This document shows, piece by piece, positions 44,014 through 51,614 of a stretch of DNA of 51,614 bases. The notes under the pieces were generated by a model. That model ran no database searches. It was not told where the DNA came from and was given only the letters and a program-made list of their open reading frames with translations. How positions within the stretch are numbered: the stretch's first letter is position 1; each line of letters starts with the position of its first letter. Both the position numbers and the translations under genes were made by a program. Source of the stretch: UBA8752 sp036159995 (GTDB lineage Bacteria > Bacteroidota > Bacteroidia > Flavobacteriales_D > Sanyastnellaceae); assembly GCA_036159995.1 (NCBI GenBank), contig JAYYEI010000066.1, forward strand, positions 1 to 51,614, read 5' to 3'.

Positions 44014-45147
44014 TCAGGCGCCGGCCTGTTCCGCCTCGATCTCCTCGATTTTCTTGGCCGAGGCGCCGAAACCCGGGTCCAGTTCCAAGGCTTTGGCATA
44101 GGACGCCTTGGCGTCTTCGAGGCGCTCCATCTTGCGGAGGAAGTCGCCCATGCTGTCGTGGGCATTGGCCACCTCGGGCGACAGCCGGACGTACATCCGG
44201 AAGTGCTTCTCGGCCTGCATCAAATCGTCATTGGCCATTTGGAGGTAGCCCATGAAGTTGTGCAGTCCGCCGGTGGTCGGCCAGCGGTTGAGGGCCTGCT
44301 CAAGGACGAGAATGGCCCCGTCCAGATCCTCCGCGACGTACGCCAGACGCCAGGCGAGGTTGATGCACAGGAGAGGGTCATCCGGCGCCATGGCCCGGGC
44401 CAAGATGGCGTTTTCCACCCGGTCTCCGTGGTCGGAGTGAAGGGACCGGAGGTAGGCGCAGGTGGCCGGATTCTCGTCGTCGCACAGATCCACGGCCGCT
44501 TGGACAGCGGCCCGGTAGGCCTCGCCATCTCCAGCGAGGAAGGCCATGTTGACTTCGCCGATGTGGGCGAGGGCCATGCCGGGATCCTCGGCGAGGATGG
44601 AGTCCCGCATTCCCTCCATGCCCTTGCGGTCCGCATCGACGGACGCCCAGTACAGGCGGACCATGAGTTCACGGGCCTTGTCGCTTTCGGTCTCGATGCC
44701 CATCCAGTTGCGGGCGAGCGCTCCATCGCGGCTTTCCATCCAACGGTGCCACACGAGGCGGTCGCCTTCGCGCTTCACAATGCCGTGGAAGTTCTTGCTC
44801 CAGCCCATGCCGAAGTCGTAGTAGGTGACGGTGCCGTACACGCTGGCTGCGTCTCCGTAGATCTCGACGCTCTTGACGTCGGTCACCAGCGAGTCTTCCC
44901 AGAACCAGCTGCCGTCCACATCGTCGAGGTTGACGGTCGCGGGCTCGCTCATGCCGGCATTGAAGTAGGAAGAGGAAGGGAGGAGCCCGTCCTGCCAGAC
45001 AGGAATGGCCTCATCGAATCCAACCAGTCCGGCGTGGAAGTCGATGGCGAAGGCCGAAACCTCACTTTCGGTGAGGGCCGGTCCTTGAGGCGTGCTGCAG
45101 GCAACGAGGACACACGCCGCGAAACAGAAGGAGAGGAAATGTCTCAT
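44014..45147 (-). CDS. TPR-containing lipoprotein
   Basis: A 377-residue envelope lipoprotein: signal with lipobox ending at C17 (LVACS), an N-terminal beta-rich domain of the SnoaL/NTF2-like size (about 30-150; SVEIYGDAASVYGTVTYYDF, RLVWHRWMESRDG), then TPR-type repeats from about 160 to the end (AILVLEQALNRWPTTGGLHN, DAKASYAKALELDPGFG). The TPR part implies protein binding; the function is unknown. It shares the terminator hairpin at 43956 with the convergent tRNA and is divergent from acetyl-CoA synthetase. Confidence 0.8.
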   Translation of the reverse strand: MRHFLSFCFAACVLVACSTPQGPALTESEVSAFAIDFHAGLVGFDEAIPVWQDGLLPSSSYFNAGMSEPATVNLDDVDGSWFWEDSLVTDVKSVEIYGDAASVYGTVTYYDFGMGWSKNFHGIVKREGDRLVWHRWMESRDGALARNWMGIETESDKARELMVRLYWASVDADRKGMEGMRDSILAEDPGMALAHIGEVNMAFLAGDGEAYRAAVQAAVDLCDDENPATCAYLRSLHSDHGDRVENAILARAMAPDDPLLCINLAWRLAYVAEDLDGAILVLEQALNRWPTTGGLHNFMGYLQMANDDLMQAEKHFRMYVRLSPEVANAHDSMGDFLRKMERLEDAKASYAKALELDPGFGASAKKIEEIEAEQAGA

Positions 45148-45277
45148 GGGTTTGATTTGGTAGGAACAATCCTACGAAAAGCCTTTGAAATAATCTGGAA
45201 ATCAGCCAATTGAATTTGTCGAGTGGCCGGATGACATCGGATGCCGCGATGGTCCATGCCGTGGTTAATTTGAGGCC

Positions 45278-47200
<1,923 letters not shown>

Positions 47201-47202
47201 CC

Positions 47203-47210
47203 TACCTTTC
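47203..47210 (+). promoter_or_regulatory. -7 box of the S33-type lipoprotein gene
   Basis: TACCTTTC ends 4 nt before the ATG at 47215, within the 14-base gap after acsA. Confidence 0.5.
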
Positions 47211-47214
47211 TGCC

Positions 47215-48327
47215 ATGCGTTTCCAAGATCTGTTGATGCTGGCCGTGGTGCCGGCTTTCCTGCTCGTTTCCTGTGCCAACGACGAGTGTTGTTCCGCTCC
47301 CGGACATGACCACGCTGCCCACGAGGGGCACGACCACGCCGCGGCTGACGATTACCACGCCACGGGCAATTGCGCAATGGAATTCACCGCCGCCGACAGC
47401 GCCCGCCGCGAGGCCAAATACGCCGAGCCCGGCGTCAAGATGGTGGAGCTGTCCAACGGCTATCGCGTCTTCACCCAGACGGTGGGAGAGAACCCGGACG
47501 TCAAGATCCTGACGCTCCACGGCGGGCCGGCCTGCACCCACGAATACATGACGGCCATCTCCAACGTCCTGCCTGAGGGCCAGGGCTACGAGGTCATCCT
47601 GTACGACCAGCTCGGCAGCTTCTACAGCGATCAGCCAACTGAGGACCTCTGGACCATCGACCGCTGGTGCGAGGAAGTCGAGGAGGTGCGCCAAGCGCTG
47701 GGCCTCGATGCGTCGAACTTCTACCTGCTGGGCAACAGCTGGGGCGGCATCCTCGGCATGGAGTACGCCTTGCGTTACCAGGACAACCTCAACGGCTTGA
47801 TTGTCTGCAACATGGTCACGAGCATTCCGGAGTACGCCGCGTACAACGAGGAGGTCCTGCGCCCGCAGATGGACCCGGAGGTTTTGGCCAAACTCGTCGC
47901 CTATGAGGAGGCCGGGGACATCCAAAACGAGGAGTTCCTGCAGCTGGTCAACGACCACTTCTACGCCAAGCACATCTGCCGCCTCGAGGAGTGGCCCGAG
48001 GCCATCACCGGCTCCTTCGAGCGGCTCAACTACAAGCTGTACGACCTGATGCAGGGCCCGAGCGAGTTCCGCGTGGGCGGGCGCCTCATCGACTGGGACA
48101 TCACCGATCGCCTCGGAGAGATCACGGTGCCGACCCTGATGGTGGGCGCCGAGCACGACACGATGGATCCGGACAAGATGACCAAGCAGGCCACCCTGGT
48201 GGCCAACGGCCGGTCCCTCCACTGCTACAATGGTTCCCACCTCTGCATGTGGGATGACCAGGAAGCCTTCATGGGCGGGGTCACCAACTTCATCGAGGAC
48301 GTCGAAGCCGGTCGCCCCCTCCGCTGA
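47215..48327 (+). CDS. Proline-iminopeptidase-like (S33) alpha/beta hydrolase lipoprotein with His-rich linker
   Basis: A 370-residue envelope peptidase. The lipobox ends at C20 (LLVSC). A short linker (residues 21-53) carries His/Asp clusters and four further Cys (ECCSAPGHDHAAHEGHDH), suggesting metal binding. The hydrolase domain has HGGPACTHEY (oxyanion region), nucleophile S175 in GNSWGG, D315 (GAEHDTMDP) and H342 (NGSHLCMWD): a complete S33 triad and the HGGP pattern of proline iminopeptidase. It should trim N-terminal proline-type residues from peptides at the cell envelope. It has its own -7 box 4 nt upstream. Confidence 0.87.
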   Translation: MRFQDLLMLAVVPAFLLVSCANDECCSAPGHDHAAHEGHDHAAADDYHATGNCAMEFTAADSARREAKYAEPGVKMVELSNGYRVFTQTVGENPDVKILTLHGGPACTHEYMTAISNVLPEGQGYEVILYDQLGSFYSDQPTEDLWTIDRWCEEVEEVRQALGLDASNFYLLGNSWGGILGMEYALRYQDNLNGLIVCNMVTSIPEYAAYNEEVLRPQMDPEVLAKLVAYEEAGDIQNEEFLQLVNDHFYAKHICRLEEWPEAITGSFERLNYKLYDLMQGPSEFRVGGRLIDWDITDRLGEITVPTLMVGAEHDTMDPDKMTKQATLVANGRSLHCYNGSHLCMWDDQEAFMGGVTNFIEDVEAGRPLR

Positions 48328-49191
48328 TCACTCCGGCGAGCAAGGCGGGTCGAGCCGATCCAGGCCGTGCTTGCGGATGATGTGCTCGATGCGGCCATCG
48401 GCACCCTCGGGGTCGTAGGACCGGTTGAGGCGGTAGCCGGTCAGCCGGCTGAACATCTTGATGGTCCGCCAGTAAGGGAGCTTGATGGCCTTGGCGTAGT
48501 CGTCCGCGAAGTCCAGCATGCCCGGGTTCTGCCGGTCCAGAAGGTGCACGAGCAGGAAGGCGGCCTTCATGCCCATGTCCTCCTCGTAGTCCGGATCCCG
48601 GAGCAGCATGCGCTTGCCCTCGGCGTTGAGGCTGTCCGTCCGGACGTAGCCGTCCTGTTCCTGCATGGCAATCCAGCAGTCCACGTCCGGCATGAACAGG
48701 GTGTCCGGCCCGTCAGATTCCTCGCCAAAGGTGAGGCTGACCTCGTCTTCTGAGGCGTCGTCCTGCTTCTGCGCCTTCTTTGCCTTCCGCTCCTCCTTGC
48801 GGTCGGCCTTGGCTTGGTCTCGGCCGTCCTTGACCTCCTGCCGGTGGGCCCGAAGCGTGTCGGTGGGGACCGATTCGATGCCGGAGAGGAAGGTGGGGCG
48901 CAGGGTGTCGAGCATCACCGTGATGATCTGCACGCTGGGCCAGACGGTGAGGACCATATCCTCGAGCTCGCGGTACTTCTTCTGGTCCTGGTCGTAGTCC
49001 TTGATCTCCATGGACCGCCAATCCGGCCCGTCCGGTGGAGCGATGACCTCCGCGGAGCCGAGCAGGTGCACATAGGGGCGGAAGCCCTCCGGCAAGGCGG
49101 CGGTGTCGATTGCACCGCTCTGGGCGCACAGGACTGTCGAGAGAAGGAGGGGCAGCAGAATGCCAGCCGTCCGAAGGAACAATGTGCGCAC
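48328..49191 (-). CDS. Exported hypothetical protein
   Basis: A 287-residue exported protein that I cannot assign. The signal peptide is MRTLFLRTAGILLPLLLSTV with cleavage near LCAQ. Features are a central charged Lys/Glu/Asp-rich stretch (KADRKEERKAKKAQKQDD, about 136-153) and a C-terminal helical part (MGMKAAFLLVHLLDRQNPG). The first half (SMEIKDYDQDQKKYRELEDM) has some likeness to DUF4294-type Bacteroidota proteins, not enough to name it. I start at the GTG at 49191 because the signal peptide begins there and a TAAATTGC box ends 3 nt before it. Its stop abuts the stop of the convergent S33 gene without a gap. Confidence 0.68.
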   Translation of the reverse strand: MRTLFLRTAGILLPLLLSTVLCAQSGAIDTAALPEGFRPYVHLLGSAEVIAPPDGPDWRSMEIKDYDQDQKKYRELEDMVLTVWPSVQIITVMLDTLRPTFLSGIESVPTDTLRAHRQEVKDGRDQAKADRKEERKAKKAQKQDDASEDEVSLTFGEESDGPDTLFMPDVDCWIAMQEQDGYVRTDSLNAEGKRMLLRDPDYEEDMGMKAAFLLVHLLDRQNPGMLDFADDYAKAIKLPYWRTIKMFSRLTGYRLNRSYDPEGADGRIEHIIRKHGLDRLDPPCSPE

Positions 49192-49194
49192 GGT

Positions 49195-49208
49195 GCAATT
49201 TACCTTGC
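49195..49208. promoter_or_regulatory. Overlapping divergent -7 boxes
   Basis: TAAATTGC on the minus strand (49195-49202) and TACCTTGC on the plus strand (49201-49208) share two bases. They end 3 and 4 nt before the start codons at 49191 and 49213 respectively. Two start codons 21 bases apart leave no room for separate promoters, so RNA polymerase can occupy only one direction at a time. Confidence 0.55.
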
Positions 49209-49212
49209 CATC

Positions 49213-49815
49213 ATGGCCCACACCTTTTCCGTCGGCGATCGCGTGCGTTTCCTCCACCAGATCGGGGAGGGCATCGTGCAGGCTGTGGAAGAGAACGGGC
49301 AAACCCTGCTCGTTGAGGATGGGGATGGGTTTCCCATGCGGTTCGCGGCAAAGGACTGCCTGCCGGTTCCCAATGCGGCCGAGGAGGTCCGCGCCTATGC
49401 CTCCAAGGAGATCAGCAAGGGCGAATTGCTCGAGCGCAACGTGGACGAGACCGTCTTGAAGGCCGCGCAGAAGGACTTCGATGTGAAGTACCGCAACCCC
49501 AACGCGACCAACATGCGCAAGCGGGACGAGCACATGGAGGTCGACCTGCATTACCATGTGTTGACCGGGGTGCGGGACAGCGCCTCACCGCACGAGATGC
49601 TGAGCCTTCAAATGGAGCACTTCGACCGGATGATGCGGCGGGCCGAAGAAAAGCGGATTCCGCGGATTGTGTTCATCCACGGAGTGGGGCAGGGCCGTCT
49701 GCGCCAGGAAATCCGGGATGCGCTGGCGTCCTATTGGCCCCAGTGCACGTGTCGGGAGGGGGACCCGCGGAAGTACGGACATGGCGCCACTGAGGTGCGC
49801 TTCAAGGGCGGCTGA
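49213..49815 (+). CDS. DUF2027-type protein with C-terminal Smr domain
   Basis: A 200-residue cytosolic protein. The N-terminus (FSVGDRVRFLHQIGEGIVQ) is the small beta domain of the DUF2027 family; the C-terminus is an Smr-type nuclease/binding domain with the hallmark FIHGVGQGRLRQEI and a preceding VDLHYHVL. In Bacteroidota such proteins are conserved; a DNA or RNA role is presumed from the Smr domain only. The ATG at 49213 is confirmed by a -7 box 4 nt upstream. Its stop codon abuts that of the convergent gene at 49816 (TGATCA). Confidence 0.87.
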   Translation: MAHTFSVGDRVRFLHQIGEGIVQAVEENGQTLLVEDGDGFPMRFAAKDCLPVPNAAEEVRAYASKEISKGELLERNVDETVLKAAQKDFDVKYRNPNATNMRKRDEHMEVDLHYHVLTGVRDSASPHEMLSLQMEHFDRMMRRAEEKRIPRIVFIHGVGQGRLRQEIRDALASYWPQCTCREGDPRKYGHGATEVRFKGG

Positions 49816-50574
49816 TCACTGACGATCCGCCTCGAGTCGGCGGCGCATCATTTCGCCCTCACTCACCGGGAACGTGTATCCGTCCAGGGAAATCTCGACC
49901 GGGTTGCCCAAGGCTTCGATGCCCTTGAACTCCAGCACGAGCCGAGGGTCGCGGCTGAACCGGGTGTCGATGGAAATCCAGCGGGTGGCAAAACCTTCAT
50001 AGGTGCCCGTGGCCAGCGATTGGAAGCCGGGCTCGAAGCGGGGCCAGAGGCGGCCGATGGCGTTTTCCATGTCGTTGGACTGGCTGTCGGCCCAGAGCTC
50101 GTCGATGCGCGTGCCCTCTTCGAACCAATAGTGGGCGCTCATCCGGCCGTCGATCTCCCGGTCTCCAGAGACCCGCATCACCTGTAGGGTGTCGGTCATC
50201 CGGTCGCTCATGGTGGCTTCGGTGCCGAGCTTGGCCACCCCGAGATCCGTGAGGCTGTACCGCATGCCGCGGGTCAGGTCGCCGATGCTGATGAGGGTGG
50301 TCTCTCCCGTCTCCACCACGCGGGCATAGGCGCTGTCTCCCGGGGTGAAATAGAGGTCCATGTTGCCTTCGATGCGGCGCGGCGGCCGGCCTTCTCCCGC
50401 CTCGATGCGCTGGACCAGGTCGTAGTGGATGACGTGGCTGAACGTGTATCCGGAGGGACGCTCGACGCCCCCCCCATACACCTCGTTGATGAGGTCGTCG
50501 ACGGTGGTCTGGCCGTGGGCCATGGGAATCAAGGCCAATGCGGCCAGCAGGACGAGCACGGTGCGGTTTGCCAT
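49816..50574 (-). CDS. Exported hypothetical protein (possibly DUF4412-like)
   Basis: A 252-residue exported protein with signal peptide 1-22 (ending AHGQ). The body is beta-rich with periplasmic-carrier-like strands (GYTFSHVIHYDLVQRIEAG, GNMDLYFTPGDSAYARVV, HYWFEEGTRIDELWAD, LVLEFKGIEALGNPVEI), a pattern like DUF4412/LolA-type proteins; no active-site motif is visible. The chosen ATG at 50574 stands 4 nt after a TATCTTTC box, excluding the longer upstream frame. It ends flush against the convergent Smr-type gene, and lies 28 bases after the next hypothetical on its strand. Confidence 0.65.
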   Translation of the reverse strand: MANRTVLVLLAALALIPMAHGQTTVDDLINEVYGGGVERPSGYTFSHVIHYDLVQRIEAGEGRPPRRIEGNMDLYFTPGDSAYARVVETGETTLISIGDLTRGMRYSLTDLGVAKLGTEATMSDRMTDTLQVMRVSGDREIDGRMSAHYWFEEGTRIDELWADSQSNDMENAIGRLWPRFEPGFQSLATGTYEGFATRWISIDTRFSRDPRLVLEFKGIEALGNPVEISLDGYTFPVSEGEMMRRRLEADRQ

Positions 50575-50578
50575 GACC

Positions 50579-50586
50579 GAAAGATA
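50579..50586 (-). promoter_or_regulatory. -7 box of the gene at 50574
   Basis: TATCTTTC on the minus strand ends 4 nt before the ATG at 50574, in the 28-base gap between two hypothetical genes, showing independent transcription. Confidence 0.5.
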
Positions 50587-50602
50587 CGCCCGGCCATCGG
50601 CC

Positions 50603-51490
50603 TCAGCGCCGGTTCCGCCGGCCATTTCGTGGCCGGGGGTCGTTGAAGGGGCGGTCCTCCTGAAGGGGCTGGATGGCGTCCACCTTTTCCTGCAGCACCC
50701 ACGGCGCCCCCTTCTTTCCGGGGACATACGCGTCGAAGGTCATGTCCGGTCCGTAGTAGGCCGTGATGCCCGTCAGATGCGGTTCGCGTGGGGCCAAGTG
50801 GTCGAAGAGGATGCGCTCGGGATGCCCCTGCTTGCCTCGGGCCTCGGGCTGGTGGCGGAGCGATGCCTGCACGGCATCGGCGTATTCGAGCACATGCCGG
50901 CGACGCAGGCCTCGGGGGGACTGAAGGACCCCAGCCCCAAAGCGGGGCCCTTTGGCCCGCATCTGGAGCGGCTCGATGATTTTTCGGGTGACCTGAGCGT
51001 CGGCGTCATCCCAGCCCAGCAGGAGCCAGACATCGGGATCCACGGCGTCCGGCACCATCCCGTAATACAGGGCGCCGCACCAGTCTTCGGGCTTGAGGAT
51101 GCGGTTCTCGTCCGGACGGTCGGCGCTGCTCGCATCATGGAGCCGGGTGAAGTCCATTCCGGCGTCAGCATGATCCCGAAAGGCCACGAGCCCACCGTAG
51201 CTCGAGGTGCGGTCCTCGTGCGGCCAGTTCCACGTCATCACCTTGAGCCGTCCATCGGCCGATTCCACCGTGGCCATGAATCCGGCGGTGCCGGATGGCC
51301 GGTCCCAGGCGCCTTCCTCAAGGAGATGGGCTTCGAGGGCAGCGGCCAATGAATCGCTGAGGACCCGGCACGCGTCTCCTTCACAGGTGGCCAGGCCGGC
51401 ATGGAGCGAGCGCAGCTCCTCGACGGATTGGCCCCATGCCGAGAGCAGGGGAGAGCAAAGAAGAAGAAAGGCTAGGCCGGTGCGGCCCAT
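50603..51490 (-). CDS. Exported conserved hypothetical protein
   Basis: A 295-residue exported protein. Signal peptide 1-21 (LAFLLLCSPLLSAWGQ). The central pattern WCGALYYGMVPD followed by WLLLGWDDADAQVTRKIIEP, and later ILFDHLAP and YYGPDMTFDAY, is what I remember of a widespread Bacteroidota hypothetical family without known function; there is no enzyme motif. It ends in an Arg/Asn-rich tail. The ATG at 51490 overlaps the ferredoxin stop by one base (TGATG), so it is translated from the ferredoxin transcript. Confidence 0.68.
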   Translation of the reverse strand: MGRTGLAFLLLCSPLLSAWGQSVEELRSLHAGLATCEGDACRVLSDSLAAALEAHLLEEGAWDRPSGTAGFMATVESADGRLKVMTWNWPHEDRTSSYGGLVAFRDHADAGMDFTRLHDASSADRPDENRILKPEDWCGALYYGMVPDAVDPDVWLLLGWDDADAQVTRKIIEPLQMRAKGPRFGAGVLQSPRGLRRRHVLEYADAVQASLRHQPEARGKQGHPERILFDHLAPREPHLTGITAYYGPDMTFDAYVPGKKGAPWVLQEKVDAIQPLQEDRPFNDPRPRNGRRNRR

Positions 51491-51614
51491 CAGAGGTGCA
51501 TGAACGCCTTCTTGGCGAGCAGCTGGTCCTCGGACTCCCGGTGGTCCGGGTCGTCGACGCAGCAGTCCACCGGGCAGACGGCGGCGCATTGGGGTTCGTC
51601 GTGGAAGCCTACAC
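51490..51614 (-). CDS. 4Fe-4S ferredoxin, C-terminal part (cut by window edge)
   Basis: The last 41 codons of a minus-strand gene that continues beyond the window. They include GFHDEPQCAAVCPVDCCVDD, with the CxxxCP end of a 4Fe-4S binding motif, then a charged helix (RESEDQLLAKKAFMHL). This is the C-terminus of a YfhL/bacterial dicluster-type ferredoxin, an electron carrier. The stop overlaps the ATG of the following exported hypothetical by one base. Confidence 0.85.
   Translation of the reverse strand, partial: VGFHDEPQCAAVCPVDCCVDDPDHRESEDQLLAKKAFMHL

Overview
The window looks like a chromosomal stretch of a GC-rich member of the Bacteroidota, probably Flavobacteriales or a close relative. 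The signs are: secreted proteins with type IX secretion system (T9SS) C-terminal sorting domains; a PorP/SprF protein next to a gliding-type adhesin with SprB-like repeats; an S46 dipeptidyl peptidase; a fused isobutyryl-CoA mutase; no Shine-Dalgarno-like sequences before most genes; and repeated TAnnTTTG-type -7 promoter boxes. One box sits 19 nt from a TTG ahead of a tRNA gene. The organism name is inference. I see no prophage, insertion sequence, CRISPR array or rRNA; this is ordinary chromosome with an unusually rich set of cell-surface proteins.

Layout. 1-4.8 kb: ribA, a histone-deacetylase-family enzyme behind an AT-richer spacer with a CRP-like palindrome, a DUF819 membrane protein, and a divergent glycosyltransferase with a small partner. 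4.8-16.7 kb: an M43 metalloprotease, FKBP isomerase and YaaA, a T9SS surface protein, threonine aldolase, a DPP11-type S46 peptidase, a 40-residue His-rich membrane microprotein, and a lysyl-oxidase-like protein. 16.7-23.1 kb: an EamA transporter, a small membrane protein, and the tight operon icmF - sulfotransferase-like - class IV aminotransferase. 23.2-28.0 kb: a second lysyl-oxidase-like protein, a DUF3089 hydrolase and an RluA-type pseudouridine synthase. 28.1-32.9 kb: adhesin - porP/sprF - small exported protein, ended by a strong terminator. 32.9-38.8 kb: msrB, uvrA, a divergent ECF sigma factor, and an exonuclease/GIY-YIG fusion. 38.8-43.8 kb: an outer-membrane protein, then a phosphorelay set (HPt, membrane-anchored receiver, and a convergent TPR hybrid kinase with two near-duplicate receivers). 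43.8-51.6 kb: tRNA-Arg(ACG), a TPR lipoprotein, acetyl-CoA synthetase, a His-rich S33-type lipoprotein, a DUF2027/Smr protein, three exported hypotheticals and the end of a ferredoxin gene.

How it fits together. Envelope and extracellular protein chemistry dominates: M43 protease, DPP11-like peptidase, S33 peptidase, a lipoprotein FKBP isomerase, a lipoprotein MsrB, and two lysyl oxidases that may cross-link or oxidise extracellular amines. Peptide and amino-acid use is matched by threonine aldolase, the branched-chain-type aminotransferase and IcmF pair, and acetyl-CoA synthetase. The points most worth following up are the two lysyl oxidases with intact copper and LTQ residues, the recurring -7 box placed exactly 3-4 nt before start codons (leaderless mRNAs), the membrane-anchored receiver phosphorelay, and an aminotransferase that seems to lack its PLP lysine.
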